A stretch of DNA of 64,000 bases from Stenogyne calaminthoides (taxonomy: Eukaryota; Streptophyta; Magnoliopsida; Lamiales; Lamiaceae), in contig JBBCBC010000027.1 in the NCBI GenBank assembly GCA_037126765.1, positions 11,432,406-11,496,405 on the forward strand, written 5' to 3'. Shown piece after piece: positions 32,628-46,254 of this stretch (positions are counted from its first letter, which is position 1; each line of letters begins with the position of its first letter). Made by a program: the position numbers and the translations under genes. Under the pieces are notes generated by a model that did not search any database, was not told the DNA's origin, and saw only the letters and a program-made list of their open reading frames with translations.

Positions 32628-32793
32628 TCATTTGCTTTTCCACTTTGAGCCGCTACATGGAGAGCTGTTTCTCCATCAAAAGAGATTATGGCTTCAGTTT
32701 CCTCTCTATTTTTTTTCGAAAAATAACGTGTTTGCTGTTTTCCAGTCGCCGCTAACTGCCGCATTGTACAGTGGCAAATAATCGCGTAAGTCT
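32628..32793 (-). pseudogene. Ankyrin copy 2: N-proximal exon, part upstream of the Copia insertion
   Basis: Starts after CTAG at 32794. It reads DYLPLYNAAVSGDWKTANTL, a frame change in the A-rich stretch near 32710, then REETEAIISFDGETALHVAA and QSGKAND up to the insertion. The homologous exon in copy 1 is 20251-19985. Confidence 0.82.
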
Positions 32794-34236
32794 CTAGCTA
32801 GAGCACAGTTTAAAGGATAAATTAATATAAAAAAAAAAGGATACAAAATATCGTTATATATACACTTTAAAGAGAATCGACTTATATATATTTACCACAA
32901 CCTGAAGAACTCATTGGTGGATTTTTACTAGAGATCTCACAGTTTTGAGATCCAAAACTCAAGCAACAGTGCTTTTTAACTTTTAAAAAACCTTAGCCCC
33001 AGCCGCCCACCTTCCTCCCTCCGCCGCCCACCTCCCTCTGCCGTCTGGCGACGCGCAGCTCTCACACAATCCCAGTTGTCGCCCTGTGTCCCACCGCAAC
33101 CTGCCGTTTTGAGCATCGCTTAGAGGTCGTGGCTAGATCGTCGGATCGATCTCCCCCACTGGAGTCACGGCAACCGGTGGGCGGATTCGGTCCGTTGGAT
33201 CTTTTTTATTTTTTTTATTTTGTGTTATCTTTACCTTTTCTTCTATTTGGTATTTTAGGATTTTGATTTATTTTTCCTGCGCTGCTTTCTCCTTGTTGTT
33301 AGGGGTTTGTTGTGAGACTTTCTCCCTCTTTGGGTTTATTTTTGTTTTTCTGTTGTTTTCTTCCTATTTGGGTCATGGTGGTTTGTTGGTGATGCTTTGT
33401 TTGATGCAATCATAGTTTTCTTTTCGGACATGGTGTAAGCCTTAGTGTGGGGTTTTCCTTTGTTTTTGTGCTTTTACCTGGATTGTAGTTCTCCCCTCCT
33501 CTGTTCCTCAAGATTGGTTCGAGGTAGGTGTTGTTTCGTTCGGTGGTTCGACCGTTCGTCTGAAGGACTTGTGCTTCGTTTGAAGAATTCGTACTTTGTA
33601 CTTCTCTTCGTCTGTAGGACTGTACTTTGTACTTCTCTTTACCTTTTCATTGTACGTCCTTTTGTAAAAAAAAAAAGGATTGTGTTTGAATTTAAATCAG
33701 ATACCTAACTTCAAATGCCTTCTGTCATTGGTCCCATTCTTAATAAAATCTGTCACTCGATGGTCCACATATATAAATTCAAACCACCAATCCTTACTAA
33801 TACAACATATATAGTAGTACATAATAATGTGACATCTACTACGTGACCAACATTTATCATTCAATTAGTCGAGTTTCCACTTTTCATCTTAATAATTTGA
33901 CGTGCATTCAGCATCCATGCATGTTACACGAGATATATCTTATTCATAGACACTTGCAAGTTGCATGAGACGGGCACAACTTAGTACAATTTACACATAC
34001 CCCTCTCAAAGTATTAAAACGTCAATGCCCAATTTATATCTCGTCTTACCCCATTTCACCGTGTACCATCTCATGCAAGGTGTGACTCCTATTCATATAT
34101 ATACACAACTATAAAGTACTAGGTGTCCCTTTTTTTTTTGTTAGTTAAATGGTTTTCTTTACGTGGATTTGAGAATTATTTCAATTTAGTTATTTTTAGT
34201 TTCATTATTAGTGACAATTGTATATTTATTTATTGG
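32794..34236. other. Intergenic region; possible retroposon tail around 33000-33675
   Basis: 33000-33190 is C-rich and GC-rich, unlike its surroundings. 33190-33660 is T/G-rich, with a doubled phrase GTACTTTGTACTTCTCTT (33591 and 33628), and ends in TTTTGT followed by a run of 12 A at 33665-33676. GC-rich start, T-rich body and a poly(A) tail would fit a non-LTR retroposon or a retrocopied transcript, but no reverse transcriptase and no clear target duplication were found. The small open frames here are not supported as genes. Confidence 0.35.
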
Positions 34237-34254
34237 CTAGATTTTATATGCATC

Positions 34255-34446
34255 CAGGTGCACCGTGCACCCATAGTGCATTTTAGAATCGTAGTAATTG
34301 TTATACGGAAAAGTGGAACTTATTTACTTTGAATCGTGCAACTTAATATGAATATATAGTTACACGGTTCAGTGTAAATAAATTGTACTTTTCATTATAA
34401 TAAGTCGCACGATTCTAAAATGCACTATGAGAGCACGGAACACCTG
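34255..34446. mobile_element. Small inverted-repeat element (MITE)
   Basis: The left end CAGGTGCACCGTGCAC then CATAGTGCATTTTAGAATCG is mirrored at the right end (CGATTCTAAAATGCACTATG then GAGCACGGAACACCTG), giving arms of about 38 bp with few mismatches. Weaker similarity extends outward for another 15-20 bp on both sides (34237 to 34464). The core is 192 bp. No target duplication is evident at either possible border. GGTGCACCGTGCAC recurs alone at about 46987. Confidence 0.7.
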
Positions 34447-34464
34447 AGTGTACATGAGACTCAC

Positions 34465-35855
34465 TCTTATTTATTTATATATAAGCATACCGGTCCATGC
34501 GTATTACGCAAGATGTGCATAATATAATATATTATGTAGTAGTATTAAATAATTTATTACAACATTTTAAAATTTTATTTATATATAATATTAGTAAAAG
34601 ATAAATATGCATTAATTTGGGATAGTGTCATTTTTTATCCTCAAAGTTATAATTTTTTCAGTTTTGATCCCCTCCTTCTCTTGCTCTCACATTTGATTCG
34701 AAGTACATTTTTACTCAACAAAAATTACCGCTATTATTTAATAATGATAAATGAGGTTGGCACAGTGGTTCAGTATAAGTTCCTTTTATTTTTCAAGGCA
34801 TATCCAATGACCTTTTTTTAACAATTTTCAATATTCATTTGATCTGAAAAAAAAAATTATAAATATAGTAAAAAGAAAATTAAATATAATATAATTAAAT
34901 GTGTAAAAATATTCTTTCATTCTCTTTGCATGTCTTCTTTGAACACTTTTCAATATTAGTTTTTTTTTTAAATAGTTTTACAGATAAAAAGGTTTTCAAG
35001 ATGATTATCATTTGATTAATTAGTCATATCATCACTTTGAAATTCATGTAGTGAAACATTTCAGAGTTTTATCTTGGACCATTCAATATCTTAATTACAC
35101 ATTTATATATAAAATAATCTACTGTGTTGCATAATTAATATTGATTGACTGCGATTTTTGGACTATACTATAGTTAATTTTTTTTAATAACATTTCATTC
35201 TTATAATTGTATTAATTGGGATCCCCTACACAGTATATTTCTGGCTCCGTTATTGGGTACGTGAGTAAGGTATTGAGTTGTTTAGATTGGATTTCTGGAT
35301 CAAGAATTTCCCCTCAACAGATATTTTAAAATCGTTGGTTAATTTGAAATGCAATACAACTACTTAAATTCACATGTCCTCTATCATTTGCTCCCATCCT
35401 TTATAAAATCTGCTGAATCATTACTAAAACAAAGTAACATTCTGCATGGAAAATTGTATGGTGTATTTATAAAATAAATAATGAAAATTAATTATAATCT
35501 CAAAAGCAACTAAAATAGCATACAAACATTTTCACATTACCATGTTTTTTAATTTTGGATCTTACAATTTTTATTATATTTTGTTATTTCACTAATGTAC
35601 ACACATATATTAATAAAATACATGTGATTTAATGTGCACGTAAATAAAATAGAACTCTGAAAAATAAAAAGTAACGAAACAAAACTCAAATTGATAGAAA
35701 ATGCAAATTGACATTTAAAAGTGACATTTTTTGTCGTTATATCATCAATAGTTAGCTAAATGGGAAGAAATAAATATTTTCAAAGAGAAACAATAACATT
35801 TTCTTGGAGAAAGAATACATTACATTAAAAAAAAACTTTTATATAAAATATTTCA
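34465..35855. other. Intergenic AT-rich DNA
   Basis: No coding, RNA or complete mobile element recognised. Degenerate repeat-like phrases occur (TTTTTATCCTCAAAGTTA near 34630; ATTTCTGGCTCCGTTATTG near 35240). The stretch 35330-35430 resembles 33690-33760 (CTTCAAATGCCTTCTGTC-like), a probable old dispersed repeat. Confidence 0.45.
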
Positions 35856-36700
35856 CGATCTAGGATCCGTGAAATATAACCTGCGGGCCATAATGAGAAG
35901 CGCATAAAGACATAATAAAAAATTCACGAATCTTGTGCGGGTCGAACCGAGTTAAACATATTTTTAAAATAAAATTCACACAAAGACAGAACAACAAAAC
36001 TTGCTCTGAGATCTGTGTTACTATAAGCACAAACATATGTTATTGTAAGGAAGAATCTGTGAAACGTGACTCGTGGGCCAAAAGGAGAAGCGCATAAGAA
36101 TAGAGGAAAAAATTTGTGTATCATGTACTGGTAGAATTGGGTCAAACAAAATTTTCTATCAAATTCGCACAAAGGCAAAACAACAGAACTCACTCTGAAC
36201 TCTGTGTTACTATAGGGGCAAACATGTGTTACTATAAGGACAAATAACACATACTTGCTTTTTCAGTACACATATTTGTTCGTAAGGTATTGAAAATTAT
36301 ATTATTATTATACACACACAAATATGTTACTGTAAGAGAAATGTGTGTTTTTGTATGAACAAAATAAAATTCCCTCTATTTCATCTACTTTCCCCTCTGT
36401 TGTCTATTTGCTTCTTATTCGACTTGTGACCAACTACATTAAGTAAAGACCTAATCCACCAAATCACCCTTTTTGAATTGGTAAAAAAAAATTAGTATCA
36501 CGTAGTAATATATAAGTTCCCTTATAGTAATACATATTTGTTTTATAGTAACATAGATTGAAAGCGAATTTTTATATTTTGTCTTTGATTGAATTTTTGG
36601 TAAAATCCGCTTGACCCGTTTCGACCCTCGTAGGATCCGCGGATTTTAACTTTTTTCCATTTGAACTATTCGCAGGAAAGTTTCCTTTGAAAAAAGCTCG
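35856..36700. repeat. Tandem duplication of about 182 bp with a third, inverted copy
   Basis: Unit 1 starts near 35870 and unit 2 near 36051. Shared landmarks are GAGAAGCGCATAA, a GGGTCAAAC-like/GGTCGAACCGAGTT patch, AACTC(A/T)CTCTGA and TCTGTGTTACTATA. From 36530 to 36645 the same order occurs on the other strand (TATAGTAACATAGATT ... GACCCGTTTCGACCC ... GGATCCGCGGATT), more diverged. It may be the terminal zone of an unrecognised foldback or TIR element. Confidence 0.6.
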
Positions 36701-37785
36701 AGCCATGCAAAATTCGTGAATTTAAACCCTTTATGTTTGAACTAATATTTCACTATGAAATATTTCACATGAAAGTCCCCTTAAAAAAACAAAAAACTAT
36801 GAGCTGTCGGTCATCCGGCTAAAGAAAAGGAGTCAAATTGGTTTGTGTTCATCAAGTTCGAATTAATAGGCCCAATATTTCCACAGTTCAGGCCATCCAT
36901 ATTTCCAGGTTGGCTAGATTAGCCCGTTGGGCTGGACTCTATATACATGTATCTTTTTAATGAACACATTGAATCAATCACTATCTTGCGTAATTGCCCT
37001 TATTTGTCTTATTTTAGTTCACTCTTGAGGAACGGAAGTTACGGAACGTTGAAAATCTGGCAGTCAAAATTATTTAAATATGATAAAAAAGCTCGTATAA
37101 AACAGTTTCATGTCTCACACATGAGACGGGATGCAGATTAGCCCAAATCAACACCCTACATTTTTGGAATTAACTACATTACTTGATCCAAATCCCATAT
37201 TAATTAAAGAAACACACCCAACTTCATACATATTGAACAAATCATACAAAAAGTAAATACTAATGATTAAAAAGAAAAGTGAAGTGGGATATGCGCAGTT
37301 TATGATGGATTAAAATGAGAGCAAAGAATAAAGCTTGTTCTCTGAGAATTTTTAACACAGGTATAGCTGCAAAAGTGCTAAAAAAAATCAGCATAATTCA
37401 ATTAATCATTCAAGATGCAAGTTCAGAGCAATGAACCAATGACAAGCATATAACCAACAAACAAAGATATGCTAATTACAAAATTTCCAGTATAACTGTA
37501 ACTCTGCTAAAACAATTTCCAGAATAGCTAAAACAATTTAGTGAGACAATTGTAAATCAGAGTAAAACACAAAACCATATGAAAGGGGCGGCTCTCCATG
37601 TCTTTAAAAAAACCAAAAAAAATAGTTCATCATGGCATATCAGCATTTCTAACTACAAGAGTAAACAACTGCATAGTCTGCGTTACATAAACTCAAGAAC
37701 GAAAGATTTGTAGCATTCAAAAAGAAATTTCAACAGCAAAATCCTCTTCCCTTAAATTGAAAGACATAGCAAGAGCCCAATCACT
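36701..37785. other. Region downstream of RPS15A
   Basis: AT-rich. It likely holds the RPS15A 3' UTR nearest 37785 and intergenic DNA further left. No other gene was recognised. Confidence 0.45.
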
Positions 37786-39670
<1,885 letters not shown>

Positions 39671-39694
39671 GCGGGATGAGGATTAGGGCTTGGC

Positions 39695-39704
39695 TTATAT
39701 ATTG
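39695..39704 (-). promoter_or_regulatory. TATA box of RPS15A
   Basis: Minus strand reads CAATATATAAGCC, about 30 bp upstream of the inferred transcription start near 39668. Confidence 0.6.
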
Positions 39705-40690
39705 TAGCTTGTTAAATTTCTGGAAAATCATATTTTGGCCCCCATATTTTTACTTTTATTACTTTTACTTTATCTTGTGTGTTTCAATTTTTTATTTTTT
39801 TAAATTCTGGCCCTGAAGTTTTCTTTTCAGCCTTACCCTCTGTATAATAATTCTATTTTGGTCTTAGTCTATTGACCTTTTCAACAAAATGTTGCATTTC
39901 TCACAATTTTTTTAAAAAATATAGTATTTTTTTATTTTACTAAAATTATCAAAAAAAAATATATATGGTTAAATATCCTCTCCACCTATCGAAAGTGAAC
40001 ATTTTTTTTTAATCTATTCATTCTTTTTATAGGCACAATTATTTAATTATTTCCACCCTCTAACCTTCACTTAATATTTCAAATTATAATTGTATTTTAT
40101 TCATAAAAAATCATTTTATTCATAAATGAACCCTACAATACCTTATAATACTAGTGACTTAAGTCGGTCTTGTGCTAAAAAATTCACGTGAAATCCTCCC
40201 TAAATCTAATACTTCTAAAAAATTCGTAGATTTTGTTCAATAAACCTCTTAGCTTGATGGATTCGATTGCGTATGTAGAATACCAAGCTAACAAAACCGT
40301 AACACACACAATTGAACTATAACATTCATTATATTGAGTTTTTTATAATTTATTTCTCTATTATAGTTAATTACTAAAAATTTATAATTCTACACGCAAA
40401 ATTAAAACAAAATTACAGGCCAACCCTTCAAAATATAATAGTATCACATAAAATAACATAACAACAATACATATAAAACACAAGAAAAATGAAGGGTATC
40501 TAATCAAAATGGAATAATTTTGCATGCAAAACATGACAATATTACAATTAAAAAGAATACGATTTTGAATGTATTACACGTACAATTTATAAACAGAAGT
40601 ACATATAAAAATATTTCCTTATATATTTGAATCAGCTAGATAACTAGAGTTAACTTTGTTTTACATTCATCACTCGATTGTAAATGTACT

Positions 40691-40880
40691 CTATGGATAA
40701 TTAATATACAATTCTAATTAAAACGAAAAAAAATACAATTTATTATATAGAAAGCTTCAATCTTAAGATATCAAGTTATTGTATGTAATCTATGGATAAT
40801 TAATATACGATCCAAATTAAAACGAAAACAAATACAATTTATTATATAAAAACCCTCAATCTCAAGACATCAAGTTGTTG
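40691..40880. repeat. Two-copy tandem repeat of about 97 bp
   Basis: TCTATGGATAATTAATATAC starts both units (40691 and 40788). Both then read AAAACGAAAA(A/C)AAATACAATTT and end near ATCAAGTT(A/G)TTGTA. The copies differ at several positions. Confidence 0.75.
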
Positions 40881-40917
40881 TAGTAACTCCCGTCAAAAAA
40901 TAAAAGTTGTTGTAGTA

Positions 40918-40970
40918 ACTAGTATGGTGGTAAGATATTCTCTTTGTCAACCCACTGGTTCGATTCTCCA
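40918..40970 (+). repeat. Possible SINE head with a pol III B-box-like motif
   Basis: CTGGTTCGATTCTCC at about 40960 matches the B box GGTTCGANNCY. An A-box-like TAGTATGGTGG lies 35-40 bp upstream. This spacing is typical of tRNA-derived SINEs. No tail or target duplication was identified and a tRNA fold was not found. Confidence 0.35.
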
Positions 40971-41089
40971 TGGTAGTACCCCCAACACCCCCCGCTCCCA
41001 CCCCCCCCTCCCCACCAATTATTTTTCATTAGTTTTGTGATTTTTATTAGTATTATACACCATGTCAGCGGTAAGGATTAGAGTTGCCC

Positions 41090-41300
41090 ATCCGAACCGG
41101 AACCGTCGGTTATAACCGGATAAATCGGAACCGGAACCGTGAAGAATCGGAACCGAAACTGTGTATTACACGGTTCGGTTCCGGTTCCTACTTCTACAAA
41201 ATCGTAACCGCCGGTTCCACGGTTGGAACCGGCGGTTCCATGTCGAACCGGATATGACCGTTGGAACCGGCGGTTCCGAACCGGGAACCACCGGTTCTCG
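41090..41300. repeat. hAT left subterminal motif cluster
   Basis: Dense copies of GGAACCG and CGGTTCC in both orientations. By analogy with Ac-like elements these are probable transposase-binding sites. The mirror cluster is at 46255-46380. Confidence 0.7.
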
Positions 41301-41838
41301 TCCCTTTTTTTTTTTTCATGGTTGAGATTGAGTCAAATGTTACCGTTTTTTGATCCAATGGTCGAGATTCAAGAAAAAAGTTACTTTTTTTTTTTTTTTT
41401 TTTTTTTTCCAAACTCTATAAATACTCTTTCATTTGTATTCATTTTCTTGCACCAACTTGATCCAAATTGATCAATTCTTCTTCATCTCTCTAATTCTCT
41501 TGTTCTAACTTTATAAGCTTCATAGTTCATACTACTTCATAATTCATATATTATTGATATTGATATATTTTATACATTATAGTATATAGTTTATATTATA
41601 TACACTTTACTTTATATTTTATATTACACAAAAAAATGTCAAGAAGAGGAGGATCATCATCTTCTAGTTCTAGAGGAGGAAAAAGAAAGAGTCCGATGAC
41701 TTTCGATTTTCCTCCACCTCCTTCTCCTACTGCACAATTCAATATTCCATGGAGTGTGGAGGAAATAGAAGCGAGTCTTGGTCCCGGTTATGCGGATGCC
41801 ACTTTTTCAAATGAAAAATTTCAACAACCTCGTGGTGG

Positions 41839-43673
41839 TGTTGGGATTATACTGAAAAGTATGCTTTTTACTTTGTATAATCGAAACTGAATTTTCAGAC
41901 TTATTTACTGAAATAAATTGTTTATCACTGATGCTTTAAATATGATTGAATGTTATATATATTTACTGCATAACTGTTCAATAATTCGTACGTGTTACAC
42001 TGTAGTTAATTTAGTGATACCAGATCACAGAAGATTAAATTAAAAGTCCCTTGTAACTATAAGTACGCCATTCACGACCTAGATGGAAATGAACAACCAT
42101 CGCGAAAGGTTGAGGTGTAAGGCTCAGATTGGTTTGTCTTGACCAAGAGATTACACTAGTGCATGACTGATCGCTAAATAGGACCCTCTGGGAGGATAAA
42201 TTCTTGAGAATCGAACAAGGAAGAATTAGACCTCGATGGTTCGTTGTTTCTTAACCTTCGTCCCCTTATATAGGATCACGTGGGATTGGTAACTATTGCT
42301 TTGACTTATCATGGGTAGCGAATCGGAGAGATTCAATACTTTTTATCTTGGGCAATATTATTGGTCACATGTGATTGCTAAGATTTAATACGAAGAATCG
42401 TGTTGTGCAAGCACGCTTGCTTGATTTGCCCCCGGGAGGTTCATAAGTTTTATCATACCAAATCTTGCAAGTGGAATTAGTTTCCTTATGGATAATAATG
42501 TTTAACCGCTCATCGACCAAGGACAAAAGATATTAATTAACGGAAAGCTATTTCATGGCTTGAATTAATTGATGGGCTAGATAATCTTAAACACGGAAAT
42601 AATGACCAAGAGCCATATTGGATGTAATATGGGTTAAGATGGATGGTGCAATATTAATTATGTAGTGGGATTAATTAATATTTATGGGCTTGAATTATAT
42701 TGTGGCTCAATATTAGATATTCAAGATCCATTAGAAGATCCAATCTTAATTCTCCTAAAGGCCCCCTGGGTAGCCCAACAAATAGTCCAATAACTGAAAA
42801 AGGTGATTAAAATAAAATAAATATTGTTGCTTAACTTTTCCTCTAATTTTCGAAATTTATGGATAAAAGAGGGAGAAAGATTTTCTTTGAATTTTGTTTT
42901 GGAATGAAGATATGTATTCTTGGAATACAAGATTATCTCATTAAATTCAAGAAATCTCCCACTTGGTTATCTATATGGAATTTTCGAAATTTTTGAGAAT
43001 AATGGGCAAGAAAGATTTTCTTGAAAAGATATTATGGAAGATATGTATTTCTTGAAATACAAGAATATCTCATAAATTCAAGAAGATCCAAATCTTGGAT
43101 TCTTGCAAGACATTATTTTCGAAAATTACCATAGCAAATAGAGAAGGAGGGATTTTGTGGAATATTATAATTATGGGAAAAAGAATATAGGAGATATATT
43201 CAAGATTTCTTGGTGACCAAGAAAAGTCTTTTCCCACATTGATTTTGGACCCAAAATTTCGACCACCTCCTATCTATAAATAGGGGATGATTAGTTCATT
43301 CCCAAGTACAATTCCATGTGCTGGAAATATTAGCAAATCCACAAAGGTGGTGCAACAAAGTTTATTTTTTCCTTTTGTTAATTGTTCGACAAGTGTTCTT
43401 CCACCGGATAGTTGAGCAAGGGCTAAGGAAATACTTGGGAAGTCCTTTTGGTTAGTCCGTCCGACCGAAGTCACTGCCATCCCGAGAGGTACGTTCACGT
43501 AAACCCGTTGATTCCGCATACGTAGGTTTTACGGGGCTTTTTATATGCATGATATGTTGTTGCAATTATTATTTGAATTAATATAGGATTAATTCATGCT
43601 AGTAATAATTAATGAATTAAATTTGTATTTAAATATTCACCCCGAATAGATCTGTGCAACTCATTCCCCAACA
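41839..43673 (+). repeat. Solo LTR (same family as 58468-60307) inside the hAT transposase
   Basis: Starts TGTTGGGATTATACTGAAAA and ends ATTCCCCAACA, flanked by the 5-bp duplication GGTGG (41834-41838 and 43674-43678). It is 1,835 bp, with no gag or pol. A TATA box (TATAAATA) lies at 43275-43282 in the plus orientation. A unit around TATTTCTTGAAATACAAGA is doubled at about 42905-43085. It is the reverse complement, with divergence, of the LTR at 58468-60307. Confidence 0.92.
43275..43282 (+). promoter_or_regulatory. TATA box of the solo LTR in the hAT element
   Basis: TATAAATA in CTCCTATCTATAAATAGGGG. The related LTR has CCCCTATTTATAAGAGGGG at the equivalent place (about 58870). Confidence 0.6.
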
Positions 43674-46254
43674 GGTGGTACTCAAGAAAGTACTCATGGT
43701 CATGGACATGGTCCTCATGAAAACGAAGAAAATGCGGAGGAGGCCATTCCATCTCAAGGCGGAGAAAGAAGATGTAGAGTTCTTGCATCCGATATATTCA
43801 CCATTCACTTCAAAAAAGTGGCAACCGATGAAGTAGATATATTTAAAGTTTATTGTAACTATTGCGCTAATGTTTATCATTTTGAGAAAGGTGGTGGATA
43901 TGGATCATTAAAGAAACATTTGTCGGCAAAACATAAATAAGTCTTGGGAATGACTACATCTCAAACGCAACTACGTGGATTCACGACTTCTTCCCAAGGT
44001 GGTGATGTAAGTAATCCTACTAGTTTATTTAGATATAATGTTAAGGTTGCTAGAAGAGAATTAGCTAAACTTATTTGTTCTAAACATCTTCCTTTTTGTT
44101 TTGCAAATGATCTTCGTTTTGAAAAATGGGTTATTAGAGCTTATAATCCTTCGGCCAAAAAAATTTCATGGTCTTCTATTACTCGTGAAATTGATAAAAT
44201 GGCTAAAGAAATAAGAGATGAAATGACTAGCATGTTTTCTAGATTAACTCAAAAAGTTTGTATATGTTCGGATATTTGGAGTGATCATTTTCAAGAGCAT
44301 AATTATATGGGCATTACTTGTCATTGGATTGATGATTCGTGGACAATTCAAAAACGTTTAATTGCATATAGAGAGTTTGATACCGAGCATACAACCACTA
44401 ATATTAATCTAAAAATTCGTACGGTTTTGCAAGAGTACAACATTCTTACAAAAATATTTTCAATTTTATTTGATAATGCAAGTGCTAATACGGCTAGTTT
44501 AGATGAACTTATTGCAATTTGTCAACCACCAATTGGTGGTAGATTTTTTCATGTAAGATGTTTTTTGTCATATTTTAAATTTGTGTGTTCAAGATGATTT
44601 ATCTTCTTTAAAAACGCATGTTGCTCCTATTAAACATGCACTTGGTTATTTGGTTAGACATCAAAAAGTTTTAAAAAGATAGAAAAGTTTTTGTGTAGTT
44701 AATAAACTTATTCCTAAAAAGTTTTCACTTGATGTTGCTACTAGATGGAACTCAACTTATAAAATGTTAAGTGCATCTTATGAGTATAGAAATGCATTAT
44801 GTAATTTTTTTGCACAAGAACAATGTGGTATTACTTTATTTCCTAGTCAATGGGATTCATGTGCTACTTTATGTGAGATGTTGTAAGTTTTTAATGATGC
44901 TACTACACAATTATCCGGTACGTATTATCCTACTTCTATTCTTGCTTTAGATCAATGTGTTAGAGTTGCAATTACTCTAGATTGTAGTGATCCAAATGAA
45001 ATATTATATAATGCTATTAGTTCAATGAAAGTCAAATGGATGAAATATTTTTTATATATTCCCGATGTGTTTATAATTGCTAAAATACTTGATCCTAGAG
45101 TAAGAATAGATGGAGTGCAAGAATTAATTTATATATATTATGATGCTTTATTTTCTATTATAGATGATAACACCCCCGATCCTATTGTGGTTGTCCAAAA
45201 ATCTAAACAAGTTCTTATGGATGTTTTAGAGAATATAAAATTCAATTTGGTCCTACTAGTGGTGATTCTACTAGTGTTCGTGGTGCTACTAGTACTACTA
45301 GTGGACATGGTGGTACTCAATCCTTTGGTCGTGGTCTTTATGGTAAATTTTTCCGTTTAGATAATTTTTCTAAAGAACGATATGAACAACAACGTCTTGA
45401 GACAAATCAAATATTTTCTTAGAAATTGAAAATTTTCTAAATACACCTTCTTTTGAGTATCAACCGGGAGAAATGGAAAATTTTGATATTTTAAAGTGGT
45501 GGTCGAGGAGATTAGCCGCTTATCCGGTGTTGAGTATGATTGCAAAAGAGGTATATGCATGTTCCGTCTCAATCGTAGCCGTCGAACAAGCATTTAGCTT
45601 GGGTTGACATATTTTGAATGAAAGACGTTCAAGATTGACAGTTGAGCACTTGAAAAATCAATGTTTACTTGATGATTGGGTGAAAGCCGAAGATCGAACA
45701 CAAGATGAAGCTCTTAGCGCGGATTCTAGCGAAGGATAGTGTGATCAACGACACAACCGAAACCGAAAGTGAAGCTTAAATCTTCTTAAGATTTAAGTCT
45801 TGAGGTAAGAAACAAGGTAAGAGAACTACGTGGGCTTTGATTCTAATCGGATACGTAGGCAACATAATTTTAAATTTCTAACTTAGAATTTTCTAAGTTT
45901 AAAATTTAAAATTATGCCCAAGCCCTTTTTTATTTTATTTTTTATCCTCTTTTCATTATTTGTAATTTTTTGAATTGTAATTATAAGTTGTAAACTTGTC
46001 TTTGTAGCATTAGCAATTTAGCATGTTACTTATAAGTTGTAATTTGTAAGTTGTAAATTGTAAATTGTAATTTTTGTAAGGTATTAAATTAATTTTTCAT
46101 GTAAATTTTTTGAGTTGTTTGTTAATTGTAATTTTGTATGTTTAATAATATAAGATTTGCTTCATCTTCTTTAAATTTACTTCAATTTATTTCTATTATT
46201 TGTATTTTGACAAAGATAAAATCTAAAAAATATATATATTTTTTTTAAAAGGGT

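Larger units (their letters stand above)
25299..32793 (-). pseudogene. PGG-domain ankyrin-repeat gene, copy 2, deleted and interrupted
   Basis: This is a paralogue of the gene at 162-20251 in the same orientation, probably a tandem duplicate. Recognised pieces: 32793-32628 plus 27799-27741 (N-proximal ankyrin exon, split by a Copia element), 27630-27483, about 27375-27240, about 26640-26568, 26491-26205 (linker and ankyrin end, with an internal deletion) and 25426-25299 (last membrane segments and stop). The ankyrin repeats present at 6470-6720 in copy 1 and the first half of the PGG domain are missing. Several frameshifts exist. It cannot make a normal protein. Confidence 0.83.
39705..41070. 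other. Region upstream of RPS15A with repeats
   Basis: AT-rich. It contains a tandem duplication (40691-40880) and a tRNA-like promoter motif (about 40918-40970), listed separately. A C-rich run (CCCACCCCCCCCTCCCC) is at about 40998-41016. No gene recognised. Confidence 0.5.
41636..45739 (+). pseudogene. hAT transposase (BED finger, RNase H-like, hATC), inactivated
   Basis: ATG at 41636 starts a Ser-rich N-terminus. The coding sequence is cut at 41838 by a solo LTR and resumes at 43674 in the same frame. The BED zinc finger follows (CNYC at about 43856, HLSAKH at about 43918). The catalytic core region (SDIWSDHFQEHNYMGITCHW; SILFDNASANTASL) is readable. It ends with the hATC dimerisation segment (LKWWSRRLAAYPVLSMIAKE; SIVAVEQAFS) and a stop at 45739. 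Visible damage: a stop at about 43939, a frame change near 44560, stops near 44681 and 44886, a frame change near 45240, a stop near 45420 and TGA at about 45607. It is related to RICESLEEPER/Ac-type hAT proteins and is not functional. Confidence 0.9.

Noticed and set aside
33445..33708. 87-codon open frame with Cys/Ser/Leu bias
   Set aside because: It ends across a poly(A) run and shows no domain or splice context.
35856..36250. CRISPR-like direct repeats
   Set aside because: Only two long, diverged units without spacers of constant size; eukaryotic context.
40918..40970. Complete tRNA gene
   Set aside because: A B-box-like motif is present but no acceptor stem or cloverleaf could be drawn.
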